DNA of 64,000 nt from Falsibacillus pallidus. GTDB taxonomy: Bacteria > Bacillota > Bacilli > Bacillales > DSM-25281. Where the stretch lies: NCBI RefSeq assembly GCF_003350505.1, contig NZ_QQAY01000012.1:1-64000 (forward strand), written 5' to 3'. The position numbers were made by a program, and so were the translations under genes. The first letter of the stretch is position 1. Each line of letters starts with the position of its first letter. Under the pieces are notes generated by a model, which was not told the DNA's origin, searched no databases, and saw only the letters and a program-made list of their open reading frames with translations. Positions 25,317 to 33,708 of the stretch are shown piece after piece.

Positions 25317-26350
25317 GAATCGATCTCCCTTTCGCCTTCATACTTTGCTAAGTACCAATCTATGGTGGTCTTCATCGCTTCCTTAAAGGAGTACCGGGGT
25401 TTCCAGTTTAATTCTGACGCGGCTTTGGACGCATCCATTCCGTAGCGGAAATCGTGTCCTGCCCGGTCATCGGTGAACGTGATGAGTTCCTTATAATCTT
25501 TCAATTTTTTGCTCGGCTTGATTTCATTAAGCTGATCGCAAATATAGCTGGTCAATTGGAGATTTGCCCATTCATTGCTCGCACCTAGATTGTAGACTTC
25601 CCCCGCTCTTCCTTTATTGAAAACGAGATTGATTGCCTCACAATGGTCAAGGACATAAAGCCAATCGCGGATCTGCTTCCCTTCCCCGTAAATCGGGATC
25701 GGCTGATGGTGGATCGCTCTGTGGATAATGGTGGGAATCAATTTTTCCTGATGCTGATGTGGACCGAAATTGTTGCTGCATCTAGTAGTAAGCGTCTGAA
25801 GTCCATACGTTTTATGGTAGGCCCGGACCAGGTGGTCGCTTGCTGCTTTAGATGCCGAATAGGGAGAATTGGGTTTGATGAGCGATTCCTCTATGAATGC
25901 TGGTTCATCTAATCGGAGGCTGCCGTAAACTTCATCTGTTGATATGTGGACAAAACGAGCTTCATGAAGGCGGTTTTGAATGGTCCATAGATGGCGGACA
26001 GCTTCAAGCAAATGAAAAGTCCCGTTAATATTGGAGGAAACAAAGGCTTCGGGCGATTTAATGGATTGATCCACATGAGACTCTGCTGCGAAATGAAAAA
26101 TATGATCCGGCTCGTATCGCACGAGGAGGTTGTGGATTTTCTCCTTATCCGCCAAATCAGCATGCAAAAACGTATAGGATCCTGGGGATAACCCTTTCAC
26201 ATAGTCCAAATTGGAAGCATAACCGAGCTTATCAACATTCAAAATGTGATCATGTGGATAGTGCGCATGCCAACGGTGGATAAAATGAGACCCAATGAAC
26301 CCCGCCCCGCCGGTCACGAGTATCGTGCGGGATTGTTTCGTTTGTTCCAT
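25313..26350 (-). CDS. rmlB: dTDP-glucose 4,6-dehydratase
   Basis: This NAD-dependent short-chain dehydrogenase/reductase turns dTDP-glucose into dTDP-4-keto-6-deoxyglucose. The 345-residue protein has the NAD loop TGGAGFIGSHF near residue 14 and STDEVYG near 135, carrying the catalytic Asp-Glu pair. The Tyr-Lys pair lies in SPYSASKAASDHL near 165, and GEGKQIRDWLYVLDHC marks the sugar-nucleotide end. It is the first gene of the six-gene operon, started at ATG after GGCGGAG. The operon lies between hpf and fliT, which are adjacent in B. subtilis. Confidence 0.93.
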   Translation of the reverse strand: MEQTKQSRTILVTGGAGFIGSHFIHRWHAHYPHDHILNVDKLGYASNLDYVKGLSPGSYTFLHADLADKEKIHNLLVRYEPDHIFHFAAESHVDQSIKSPEAFVSSNINGTFHLLEAVRHLWTIQNRLHEARFVHISTDEVYGSLRLDEPAFIEESLIKPNSPYSASKAASDHLVRAYHKTYGLQTLTTRCSNNFGPHQHQEKLIPTIIHRAIHHQPIPIYGEGKQIRDWLYVLDHCEAINLVFNKGRAGEVYNLGASNEWANLQLTSYICDQLNEIKPSKKLKDYKELITFTDDRAGHDFRYGMDASKAASELNWKPRYSFKEAMKTTIDWYLAKYEGEREIDS

Positions 26351-26506
26351 AATGGCTCCGCCTCTTCGCGAATGGATTTCGTTCTATCGCTACCTTATTC
26401 GCACATAACTTGGGATATGTCAGCGACTGGTGGGGAAAAGGAAAACTACTTGAAACGATTTCAGTTTTCAATCGTAGATATAAGATATGAAAGGTGTGTG
26501 GATTAT

Positions 26507-26620
26507 ATGGGGACAATTGGATTTGTATTCGCGATCGTGGCCATGACATTTGCAATGAATGTGGAGTCAAAGGTGAAGAAATTGGAGAAGCGTGTGAAAG
26601 AGTTAGAAGAGAGGAATTAG
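26507..26620 (+). CDS. Small membrane-anchored coiled-coil protein
   Basis: This 37-codon reading frame starts with a hydrophobic segment (MGTIGFVFAIVAMTFAMN) and ends in a charged amphipathic helix (LEKRVKELEERN). The layout is typical of small Bacillus membrane microproteins. AAAGGTG lies ten bases before the ATG, and a bidirectional terminator follows 37 bases after the stop. It is the only plus-strand gene between the sugar operon and the flagellar locus. I do not know its function. The in-frame start, ribosome site, terminator and protein-like composition support a real gene. Confidence 0.6.
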   Translation: MGTIGFVFAIVAMTFAMNVESKVKKLEKRVKELEERN

Positions 26621-26656
26621 GAAGCAGAGGATCGGATCTGCTCCTACAGAAACAGG

Positions 26657-26691
26657 AAAGAAGCACGGGAACCGTCTCCCGTGCTTCTTTC
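26657..26691. terminator. Bidirectional terminator between the small plus-strand gene and the flagellar operon
   Basis: AAGAAGCACGGGA pairs with TCCCGTGCTTCTT around a short loop, with T-rich ends on both strands. It can serve the small plus-strand gene and the minus-strand fliD-fliS-fliT operon. Confidence 0.85.
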
Positions 26692-27082
26692 ATACCGTGA
26701 TATAGGGTTGGAGTTTGGATAGCATGTCGGTGCTCCATGAGCGGTAAGCCGGAGCAACATCATTCGTAATGATATCTGATCGTAAAGTAAGATCATCCAT
26801 TTTACCTTCAAGTCGCTCTAACTGATTCAAGACATTTGAAAATGATTGAATGCCTTGGACCACCTCTTTGTCATCCTGAAACAAAACTTCCAGTGAGACA
26901 TGGCTTTGCGCAATCTGAACGAATGCTTGTATGACGTCGTTCAAGACGACATCCCCTTCTGTTTTTTCAAAATCAGAAAAGCTAGCAACTACATAGTCAA
27001 GTGCTTCGTTTACTGTCTCAATCAGCCCAGTATACTGTTTGCAGAACTCCAATTGTTCTTTGGTCATTTCTAACGTTTTCAT
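26690..27082 (-). CDS. Conserved helical protein at the end of the fliT operon
   Basis: This 130-residue, acidic, all-helical cytoplasmic protein (opening MKTLEMTKEQLEFCKQYTGL) has no recognised motif. ATG 27082 follows AGGTGG by five bases and starts ten bases after the fliT stop. It is therefore the last gene of flaG-fliD-fliS-fliT, just before a terminator. Its size and helical pattern resemble flagellar export chaperones, and its position suggests a role in flagellin or cap-protein handling. That is inference only. Confidence 0.6.
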   Translation of the reverse strand: MKTLEMTKEQLEFCKQYTGLIETVNEALDYVVASFSDFEKTEGDVVLNDVIQAFVQIAQSHVSLEVLFQDDKEVVQGIQSFSNVLNQLERLEGKMDDLTLRSDIITNDVAPAYRSWSTDMLSKLQPYITV

Positions 27083-27091
27083 GCTGTCCAC

Positions 27092-27439
27092 CTATTTTCG
27101 TTTATCGTAAAACATGCCGTCAAAATTCATGTTCTCGTATGGATTCGAATAGCGCTTTGCAGTTGTTTTTTTCTTTTCCAAGCCGTTGATATCTTTATTA
27201 ATCAAACGTTTGATTAATAAAAGCTTTTCATTGATCGCTTCGTTCCAGAGGAGCATCTGCTTTCCCATCTTCTCTTCATCAGCTGAAAATGGAGGGAGGA
27301 TTTTAGGAAGCAAGACTTCGCGTTCTTCGAGCAGCTTCTCTATTTCAGAAATAGTTTCCTCGCGATTAGAATCTATGTCTTCCTGAGTTAATTCATACAG
27401 TTTTTTTGTTACTACAAAACATTGAAGGACGGCACTCAT
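27092..27439 (-). CDS. fliT: Flagellar export chaperone FliT
   Basis: This 115-residue helical protein has the Bacillus FliT ending SNPYENMNFDGMFYDKRK, which is its most conserved part. FliT proteins hold FliD until export and interact with the export ATPase machinery. ATG 27439 overlaps the fliS stop in TAATG, so translation is coupled; earlier in-frame codons lie inside fliS. The length is close to the 113 residues of B. subtilis FliT. Confidence 0.82.
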   Translation of the reverse strand: MSAVLQCFVVTKKLYELTQEDIDSNREETISEIEKLLEEREVLLPKILPPFSADEEKMGKQMLLWNEAINEKLLLIKRLINKDINGLEKKKTTAKRYSNPYENMNFDGMFYDKRK

Positions 27440-27846
27440 TACACTTGGCCGCCCTGCCCGGCGTGTACCTGCTGGCGATTCATTTGGATGACCTGTTTCC
27501 ACGTATCGCGGAACTCCGTCACCATGCCTTCTACCTCTTCTAAAATAGCAGTGTCACTATTCACATTCGCTTCTATCAAACGACGATTGATATAATCATA
27601 AAGAGCCATCATATTTTGAGAGACTTTCAGATCCATATTCAATGTCACCATTAATTCCTGGACGATCTTTTGGGCCTTCAAAATGCTTGTATTCCGCGCT
27701 TCAATATTTTTTGAGACCATAGCTTGCTTCGCCTGATTGATGAACTTCAAGCAGCCGTTGTATAACATAAGCGTAAGTTCTCCTGGGGATGCTGTACTCA
27801 CAGAATTATTTTGATATGTCTGGTAAGGGTTATTGATAGCCATCAT
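27439..27846 (-). CDS. fliS: Flagellin chaperone FliS
   Basis: FliS binds the C-terminal D0 helix of flagellin in the cytoplasm and prevents early polymerisation. The 135-residue protein shows NNPYQTYQNNSVSTASPGEL, LMLYNGCLKFI and ALYDYINRRLIEAN, all FliS landmarks. Two adjacent ATG codons follow AAGGAG, and the second (27843) has the better spacing. It lies 24 bases after fliD and overlaps fliT. A diverged paralogue is encoded beside the second flagellin gene. Confidence 0.94.
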   Translation of the reverse strand: MMAINNPYQTYQNNSVSTASPGELTLMLYNGCLKFINQAKQAMVSKNIEARNTSILKAQKIVQELMVTLNMDLKVSQNMMALYDYINRRLIEANVNSDTAILEEVEGMVTEFRDTWKQVIQMNRQQVHAGQGGQV

Positions 27847-27870
27847 TGCACTCCTTCTTTATTGCTAAAA

Positions 27871-29412
27871 TTACTGTCCGCCGCCGAACTGCTGCATCAG
27901 GTATGTAGCCTGCTGGTTCGATTTTTGAATTGCCTGCTCCATTGCAGTGAACTGGCGGTAGTAGCGGTCTTCAACTTGTGAAAGGCGATCATTGAAACGG
28001 TCAATTTGATCATTCAGACTGTTCAGATCTCTTCCAATGGTAAAGGTATTATTTGTACTGGATGCCTTCCCTGCTTTTTGATCAATACCATCCATTGTTT
28101 TTTGAATGGTATCACGCAAGCGTCGTGCAATTCCTTTATCAGCAGTAGTTGTGCCATCTTTCGCAAACAGCTGATAAATTCCATTAGGGTCACTCGAAAT
28201 AGCCTCTTTCAATTTATCTGGATTAATAACCAGTTTCCCTTTATCCATAAAATTACTGGAGGTTGTAATCCCGATTTTTGCAAGCTGATCAAATCCAGTA
28301 ATACCGCTGACAGGAGAGTAAAAATCGTTGCGCATTTGGTTCAACCCACTGGAAAGAACAGAGTCACCTCTTAGCGTTCCGCTTTTAGCCTTCTCATCCC
28401 ATAGCTCTGCTTCTTTATCAGACATCGCTTCTCTTTGATCAGAGGTTAGAGGCTGATAGTCACGGTAGCGCTTTTCATCCAGTTGCCCGTTCACGTTTTC
28501 AATCAGCTTGTTGTATTCGTCCACAAACTTCGTAATCGAGTCTAGTATTTTATCAACATCAGGTGATGAGGAAAATGTGGTAGAGCCTAAATTTTTCACC
28601 GTAAACTCGACTCCATTGATGTTAAAAGTATTTGTAGAACGGGTTGTTGTTAGACCATTATATGTAAAGGCAGCATCTGTTCCTAATGTTCCTTCCCCAT
28701 TCGTTTCTGCGGTTTTATTATCGCTGTCTAACTGTAAGAAGCCTGTTAAAAAAGTCCCTGCAGTTTCTGTTAAGGATATTTCGGCAACATCCGTATTAGC
28801 TGCATCTTTAGCATCTCCAGTATTTTTAGATGTCAACGCCACATTTTGAGTAGCACTATCATAGAACATCGTTATACCGAACTGTTTATTGATTTTATCG
28901 ATTACGCTGTTTAACGTTTCCTGTGTCGGATCAAAACTAAGGGACTTACTTGAGGTATCAAGTTTGCCGTCAGTACCAATCGCATCTATCTTAATGGTTT
29001 GTGTCCCAGTAATGCCGTAGTCGCTTAGTTTTTTAGTTGGGTCAATAGCAGCAGCATTATATTGTATTTTACTTTTACTGTGCATAGTAGCAGCACTTGC
29101 GAGTGAAGTAACATTTAAGGATCCTGAAAAGTCAGATGTGGAACTTAGATTTCGAATTGAAGCGACACTCTCATTTGAGGAATTGATTGTTTTTTGAACA
29201 TAGGTGCTCTGCTTCATAACTCCATCAAAAATAAGATTATTGAAATCAAATAGAGATTTATTTACTTCCCGGTAATCATCCCGCTGCCATTCCATATACT
29301 GCTTTTTTTGAGTCATTTTATCAAGCGGCATTTTTTCAGCTTTCATTAAATCTTTGACCATTTGATCAATATCCATGCCGCTTGCCAACCCGCTGAGTCG
29401 CATTGTACTCAA
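27871..29412 (-). CDS. fliD: Flagellar filament cap FliD
   Basis: FliD forms the pentameric cap that guides flagellin assembly at the filament tip. The 513-residue protein starts MSTMRLSGLASGMDIDQMVKDLM, the FliD_N signature. Variable outer domains follow, and FliD_C ends in DRLSQVEDRYYRQFTAMEQAIQ. The first codon appears to be TTG 29412, ten bases after AAGGGG; the ATG three codons on is the alternative. It follows flaG closely and is served by the sigma-D promoter before flaG. Confidence 0.94.
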   Translation of the reverse strand: MSTMRLSGLASGMDIDQMVKDLMKAEKMPLDKMTQKKQYMEWQRDDYREVNKSLFDFNNLIFDGVMKQSTYVQKTINSSNESVASIRNLSSTSDFSGSLNVTSLASAATMHSKSKIQYNAAAIDPTKKLSDYGITGTQTIKIDAIGTDGKLDTSSKSLSFDPTQETLNSVIDKINKQFGITMFYDSATQNVALTSKNTGDAKDAANTDVAEISLTETAGTFLTGFLQLDSDNKTAETNGEGTLGTDAAFTYNGLTTTRSTNTFNINGVEFTVKNLGSTTFSSSPDVDKILDSITKFVDEYNKLIENVNGQLDEKRYRDYQPLTSDQREAMSDKEAELWDEKAKSGTLRGDSVLSSGLNQMRNDFYSPVSGITGFDQLAKIGITTSSNFMDKGKLVINPDKLKEAISSDPNGIYQLFAKDGTTTADKGIARRLRDTIQKTMDGIDQKAGKASSTNNTFTIGRDLNSLNDQIDRFNDRLSQVEDRYYRQFTAMEQAIQKSNQQATYLMQQFGGGQ

Positions 29413-29427
29413 GTGAAAACAACCCCT

Positions 29428-29784
29428 TTATATCTTTTTATCTACCATCAAACCAAGAAATTCCGTCATCGCTGCATACATATCCAGCATTTTTTTTGAT
29501 GGGATTTCCTTTACTACTTCCTGCGTCTTATCATCGATGATCGTCACATAGTATTCTTTCAATTTATCATGAAACTCAAATTTCAAATGCGTATTAGATG
29601 CTGACACAAAGTCATTCATGCTGTTGATGACCTTTTCCAGCTTTTCTTTTGTTACTTCCTGCTGCTTTTCTTCTTGCTTTTGTGATTGAACTAGTTCGGA
29701 TGACTTAGATTCTGTAGACTCTTTTTGAACTGTTCCTGAATTAGATAGTAAAGTAGGCGTTTGCCCTTGCACCCGTTCAATCAT
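29428..29784 (-). CDS. flaG: Flagellar protein FlaG
   Basis: This 118-residue FlaG-family protein has an unstructured Ser/Gln/Lys-rich N-terminal half. The conserved C-terminal domain reads NTHLKFEFHDKLKEYYVTII, then EVVKEIPSKKMLDMYAAM. FlaG proteins influence filament length. It corresponds to yvyC of B. subtilis and heads the flaG-fliD-fliS-fliT operon. AAAGGAG precedes the start, and a sigma-D promoter lies just upstream. Confidence 0.9.
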   Translation of the reverse strand: MIERVQGQTPTLLSNSGTVQKESTESKSSELVQSQKQEEKQQEVTKEKLEKVINSMNDFVSASNTHLKFEFHDKLKEYYVTIIDDKTQEVVKEIPSKKMLDMYAAMTEFLGLMVDKKI

Positions 29785-29821
29785 AGTAATGATTCTCCTT
29801 TATTCAATTGTTCTATTAACT

Positions 29822-29848
29822 ATATCGGATAAATAATGGAAGAGTTAA
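29822..29848 (-). promoter_or_regulatory. Sigma-D promoter of flaG-fliD-fliS-fliT
   Basis: On the minus strand TTAA (29848-29845) and TCCGATAT (29829-29822) are 15 bases apart, one mismatch each from TAAA-N15-GCCGATAT. Confidence 0.78.
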
Positions 29849-29873
29849 GGGGAAAAATTATAGAAGTTTAAAA

Positions 29874-29907
29874 GAAAAAAGAGAATTCCAAAACGGAATC
29901 CTCTTTC
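29874..29907 (-). terminator. Terminator of hag
   Basis: AGAGGATTCC pairs with GGAATTCTCT, followed by six T residues on the minus strand, directly after the flagellin stop. Confidence 0.93.
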
Positions 29908-29916
29908 TTTGAAAAA

Positions 29917-31284
29917 TTAACGTAACAACTGAAGAACACCTTGTGGCTGTTGGTTAGCTTGAGCCAACATTGCTTGTGCAGCTTGAGAAAGGATAGAGTT
30001 CTTAGTTTGATTCATCATTTCTTTCGCCATATCTACGTCACGAATACGAGATTCAGCAGCTGTTAAGTTTTCAGAAGATGTACCTAGGTTGTTGATAGTA
30101 TGGTCTAAACGGTTTTGGTATGCACCTAATTTTGAACGTTCTTCCGATACGGTTTTAATAGCTTTGTCAATAGTTGTAATTGCAGCCTTGGCATTTGCAT
30201 AGGAAGAGACATCAATATTATCCACACCTAAATTCTGTGCGCGCATATCTCTTATAGCAACTCTCATATTTTGGTCTTCATTTGCACCAATTTGCAATTG
30301 AACAGCTTCACCACTCACTTTAAAGGCAGTAGCATCAGTAGCAGCAGTTAAAGTTTTATCAACTGTTAATTGGAAGGCTCCTACATTAACTGTTCCATCA
30401 GTCGTTGTAACAGTCTTAGTTGTCGCTTCATTTGTTGACGTATTTGTTACAGTATAATCAGCCTTAATACCAACATCGAACTTCATAGTACCGTTACCAG
30501 TAATTTTACCAGCACCAATTCCTAATGTTGTTGCACCGGCTGCATCTAAAGAAACTGCATTTGATACATCTACATCATCTTGCGTATCAATAACTGTTCC
30601 GTCTTCTGCCATGAAAGTTAACTTCTTTAATCCGCCACCCGAAGTACCATCTTCTACCTTAATTGAATATGATTGGTTTACATCGAAACCAGTATCATTA
30701 ATTGTGATGTCAGCGCTAGTAACACCAGTTCCATTTGCAGCCAAGTTTGCTGCTGTAGTACTCTTTGAAGCAACTTGAAGTGAATATGTCCCTGTATCTG
30801 TACTTGTTAATACTTCAGCCTTTAATACTTTCGTATTCGCCGAGTCCAAAGTCACACTTTGAGATTGAGAACCATCTAATAAATTCTTATTATTAAATTG
30901 CGTAGTATTACCTATACGGTCAATCTCACTAGTTAACTGGTCCATTTCCTTTTGAATAGCATCACGGTCAGTGCTAGTGTTTGTATCGTTTGAAGCCTGA
31001 ACGGAAAGTTCACGCATACGTTGTAGAATACTATGTGTTTCATTCAAAGCGCCTTCAGCAGTTTGAATCATAGAAATTCCATCTTGTGCGTTTGCTGAAG
31101 CTTGATCTAAACCACGAATTTGACCGCGCATTTTTTCAGAAATTGCTAGACCTGCAGCATCATCTCCAGCACGGTTGATACGCATACCTGAAGATAATTT
31201 TTCCATAGATCTAGATTGGGCGTTAGAAGCTGCGTTCAATCTGTTGTAAGTATTTAATGCAGCAATATTATGATTGATTTGCAT
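29917..31284 (-). CDS. hag: Major flagellin
   Basis: Flagellin builds the filament. The 455-residue protein has conserved D0/D1 segments at about 1-140 (MQINHNIAALNTYNRLNAAS, SSGMRINRAGDDAAGLAIS) and 365-455 (ending MLAQANQQPQGVLQLLR). Between them lies a Thr/Ser/Ala-rich D2/D3 domain of over 200 residues that is absent from the 304-residue B. subtilis Hag. Surface Thr/Ser residues in it would be suitable for glycosylation. Its strong ribosome site AAGGAGG overlaps a CsrA-type region, and a sigma-D promoter lies about 105 bases upstream. The position next to csrA identifies it as hag. Confidence 0.96.
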   Translation of the reverse strand: MQINHNIAALNTYNRLNAASNAQSRSMEKLSSGMRINRAGDDAAGLAISEKMRGQIRGLDQASANAQDGISMIQTAEGALNETHSILQRMRELSVQASNDTNTSTDRDAIQKEMDQLTSEIDRIGNTTQFNNKNLLDGSQSQSVTLDSANTKVLKAEVLTSTDTGTYSLQVASKSTTAANLAANGTGVTSADITINDTGFDVNQSYSIKVEDGTSGGGLKKLTFMAEDGTVIDTQDDVDVSNAVSLDAAGATTLGIGAGKITGNGTMKFDVGIKADYTVTNTSTNEATTKTVTTTDGTVNVGAFQLTVDKTLTAATDATAFKVSGEAVQLQIGANEDQNMRVAIRDMRAQNLGVDNIDVSSYANAKAAITTIDKAIKTVSEERSKLGAYQNRLDHTINNLGTSSENLTAAESRIRDVDMAKEMMNQTKNSILSQAAQAMLAQANQQPQGVLQLLR

Positions 31285-31295
31285 TTATTTTTCCT

Positions 31296-31367
31296 CCTTG
31301 AATGTATGGCTCACGTCCTTGTGAACCGTTGGAATTTTTAGAGATTCAACGGCGGCCGTCCGTTGAA
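31296..31367 (-). promoter_or_regulatory. hag leader: CsrA-binding site and upstream hairpin
   Basis: The untranslated leader holds CACAAGGACGTG (31323-31312), a small hairpin presenting AAGGA in its loop, close to the CsrA consensus ACARGGAUGU. The ribosome site AAGGAGG at about 31296-31302 gives a second AGGA. Further upstream TTCAACGG pairs with CCGTTGAA (31345-31367). In B. subtilis CsrA bound to two such sites blocks hag translation until FliW removes it. Confidence 0.75.
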
Positions 31368-31383
31368 TTTCCTTACATTAGTT

Positions 31384-31409
31384 ATATCGACATGGTTCGA
31401 GGGTCTTTA
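31384..31409 (-). promoter_or_regulatory. Sigma-D promoter of hag
   Basis: TAAA (31409-31406) and GTCGATAT (31391-31384) lie 14 bases apart on the minus strand, close to the sigma-D consensus. The transcript would carry the leader described for hag. Confidence 0.82.
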
Positions 31410-31432
31410 ATAGTTTTTGATAAATTTTTTAT

Positions 31433-31657
31433 TTATTTTTCTTTTTTCGGCAAAATGTTTAGTAGATTGGCCAGCCCAGTGGACGCCTGCTCGTTTTCCT
31501 GACCGATCTCTAAGTAGATTTCTTTCCTATGCACTTCTATGTGTTTGGGGGCATTGATGCCGATTTTCACTTGATCACCTTTGATTCCAATCACCGTAAT
31601 TTCAATGTCATCCCCGATTTGAATGCTTTCACCGTTTTTTCTCGTCAAAACTAGCAT
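31433..31657 (-). CDS. csrA: Carbon storage/translation regulator CsrA
   Basis: This 74-residue RNA-binding dimer is the direct repressor of hag translation in Bacillus. The core [24 protein letters not shown] and the RNA-binding VHRKEIY are intact. It lies six bases after fliW on the same transcript, so the repressor and its protein antagonist are made together. A C-terminal extension ([18 protein letters not shown]) is a little longer than in enteric CsrA, as is usual in Bacilli. Confidence 0.97.
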   Translation of the reverse strand: MLVLTRKNGESIQIGDDIEITVIGIKGDQVKIGINAPKHIEVHRKEIYLEIGQENEQASTGLANLLNILPKKEK

Positions 31658-31663
31658 TTTTCG

Positions 31664-32107
31664 TCACCCCTTCGAAGCTGGAAGCTGTTGAAAGATAAAT
31701 TCTCGCGTCTTGTATTCCGTCTGTGTGAGAATCATCTGCTTCGCTTTTTGGTTTGATAGATTGAAGATGACCGGTGCTTGAAGGTTGGCAGTGCTCTTTT
31801 CGAAAGGATCTTTAACCGTCACGATCACCATAGCGGCAACATCTTTTTCATTTTGAAGCGACAGCTGTTCAAGAGTACCCTCGTCAATTTTAAAATCATA
31901 GTTTTTATTAAAATAAAATGGATTGGTTAAAACGAATGCCAAGTTCTTGTTTTCAGTGGATTGAAGAATTTGAAAAAGAGGATTGTCTTCTAATGGAAGA
32001 AGAACGAATGTCTTTTCATTTAAGAAGCCCGGAATCCCACTGTCAAAATGCCAAATCTCTTCTTGGGCAACTTCCATTTCTCCGTGATATTTTGTACTGA
32101 TACTCAT
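31664..32107 (-). CDS. fliW: Flagellar assembly factor FliW
   Basis: FliW binds cytoplasmic flagellin, or, when flagellin is exported, binds CsrA and releases hag mRNA. The 147-residue protein has the family pattern IWHFDSGIPGFLNEKTFVLLPL and NPFYFNKNYDFKI. The start at 32107 is chosen because AAAGGA lies nine bases before it; the ATG at 32116 directly abuts the ribosome site. It sits between yviE and csrA as in B. subtilis. Confidence 0.95.
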   Translation of the reverse strand: MSISTKYHGEMEVAQEEIWHFDSGIPGFLNEKTFVLLPLEDNPLFQILQSTENKNLAFVLTNPFYFNKNYDFKIDEGTLEQLSLQNEKDVAAMVIVTVKDPFEKSTANLQAPVIFNLSNQKAKQMILTQTEYKTREFIFQQLPASKG

Positions 32108-32125
32108 TTCTACCATTCCTTTTCT

Positions 32126-32689
32126 TTATACTTGAAGGTTTACAAAATCAATCTGCAGATTTGCCTGCTGCCTCATACCGATGGAAACATGTCCACGCTG
32201 AGAATCGATGTATGGCTTGCGTACTTGAGTATTATTCACAACCTTTTGCGGGGTAACGTCCATGTATAGTCGTCCGGGTTCAAAATGGACTTTCACTGAA
32301 AAATTAGAAGGAATGTAGCCGATATTAAAATCATAGGTTGGAAGTTCGCCGTGTCGTTCTGCCTGTGCGGCCATAACATTTCCACCATGTTCAATCATCA
32401 TCAGCTCGTCCCCTTCCTGTGAACTTTCCGCCATCTCCTGGAACCACTCCTGCTCGCTCCGCTGGGCCGCTTCAGCATTCATCCGAAAAACACTTTTCAG
32501 GTTCATATCAGCCCATGCCTGCGACTGATCGATTGTCAGCCTCGGCTTTATTGTTTCCATAGTAATATGGGCATTCTCCTGGTGAAGCTGCATCTGTGCA
32601 TGAGGCTGTTCAATCGTCTGGACAGGCGCACTCGTTTCCATGGCGATTTTGGCTGATTGCGATTGTATTCTGATTTGGGGTATGTTCAT
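32126..32689 (-). CDS. yviE: YviE-like DUF6470 protein
   Basis: This 187-residue protein of unknown function is conserved between flgL and fliW in Bacilli. It starts MNIPQIRIQSQSAKIAMETS and ends VSIGMRQQANLQIDFVNLQV, which are the conserved ends of the family. The middle is Gln/Glu/Met-rich with several short repeats of the type HAxxTMET. ATG 32689 follows AAGGTG with good spacing, so I exclude the three earlier codons. No signal peptide is present. Confidence 0.88.
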   Translation of the reverse strand: MNIPQIRIQSQSAKIAMETSAPVQTIEQPHAQMQLHQENAHITMETIKPRLTIDQSQAWADMNLKSVFRMNAEAAQRSEQEWFQEMAESSQEGDELMMIEHGGNVMAAQAERHGELPTYDFNIGYIPSNFSVKVHFEPGRLYMDVTPQKVVNNTQVRKPYIDSQRGHVSIGMRQQANLQIDFVNLQV

Positions 32690-32784
32690 TGGAATCACCT
32701 TATAATAAAAACTATCCCTAATGAGATAGCTTTAATATTATCTATATTCAGACTAAATGAAAGCGCTTGTCATTAGTCTGGGGC

Positions 32785-33693
32785 TTACCTTAAGAAATCC
32801 ATCAAACTCGGCTGTATAATCCGTGCACCCACTCCCATGGCTGCCCGCATGACGCTTTCTTGTACTTTAAGATCTGTGATAACCTTTTCCATATCCGCAT
32901 CTTCATTGTCAGAGAGGACTTTGTTGGCAATGACCTGCTGCTCATCGATTCGATTTTCCATCAATTCAACACGGTTCATTCTCGCGCCAAGCTCCGAACG
33001 GGCGTAAGTCACATTTTGGATATGGCCGTCCAGCTGCTTCAATGAATCATTGATGTCATCGCCTGTTGAGTTCGGATCAGACAACTTCGTGATCAGCTGA
33101 TCGATATCGCCGAATAATCCGGATGGAGGATTTGTTGAGTTGTCCAAAGTAAATACCTTGGTCGGGTCTGCGTTCACTTGTATATATACGCCTTTTGAAA
33201 GCTCCAGCTTGACCGGATTGGTGTTTGTTGAAACTTTTGGCGGAGTGGCAGCCAAATCAATCGGCTGTGATAAAGTATCCGTTCCGTTGAAAAGATATTT
33301 CTCTCCAAACTTGGTGTTGCCGAGCTGAACAAGCTGCTCCTTAAGTTGTACGACTTCCTGATTGATAGCGTCGCGCTGTGTTGCATCATATGTATCATTG
33401 GATGCCTGCACAGCCAGCTCGCGGATTCTTTGAAGAGCCTGCGTCGCTTTATCCAAAGCAGAATCAGAATTCTCTACCCAGTTGTAGGCTTCACCGAAGT
33501 TCCTTTTAAACTGGTCGATTTGCATCAGGCTGTCTCGGTAAGAGACGCCTTTCATTGCAACAACCGGGTCATCGGAAGGCCGGTTGATTTTCTTGCCTGT
33601 CGCCAGCTGGTCTTGGAGCGTTCCCATTTTGTCGTAGCTGTTTGTCAAGTTTCTCAGCATGTTAGTGGCGAGCATATTCTGTGTGATTCGCAT
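32785..33693 (-). CDS. flgL: Hook-filament junction protein FlgL
   Basis: FlgL (HAP3) links the FlgK ring to the flagellin filament. The 302-residue protein has flagellin-like ends: MRITQNMLATNMLRNLTNSYDKM, QLATGKKINRPSDDPVVAM and VMRAAMGVGARIIQPSLMDFLR. The middle is family-typical. It starts 15 bases after flgK and is separated from yviE by about 95 bases that hold no clear terminator. Confidence 0.95.
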   Translation of the reverse strand: MRITQNMLATNMLRNLTNSYDKMGTLQDQLATGKKINRPSDDPVVAMKGVSYRDSLMQIDQFKRNFGEAYNWVENSDSALDKATQALQRIRELAVQASNDTYDATQRDAINQEVVQLKEQLVQLGNTKFGEKYLFNGTDTLSQPIDLAATPPKVSTNTNPVKLELSKGVYIQVNADPTKVFTLDNSTNPPSGLFGDIDQLITKLSDPNSTGDDINDSLKQLDGHIQNVTYARSELGARMNRVELMENRIDEQQVIANKVLSDNEDADMEKVITDLKVQESVMRAAMGVGARIIQPSLMDFLR

Positions 33694-33708
33694 TACTTAT
33701 TCAACCTC

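Noticed and set aside
26450-26465. TTGAAACGATTTCA as a cre site
   Set aside because: It is one base short of the cre spacing and lies outside any sugar-catabolic promoter; it is only a palindrome.
29917-31284. The long flagellin as a chimera caused by assembly error
   Set aside because: The frame is continuous, both conserved ends are normal, and large D2/D3 insertions are common in flagellins.
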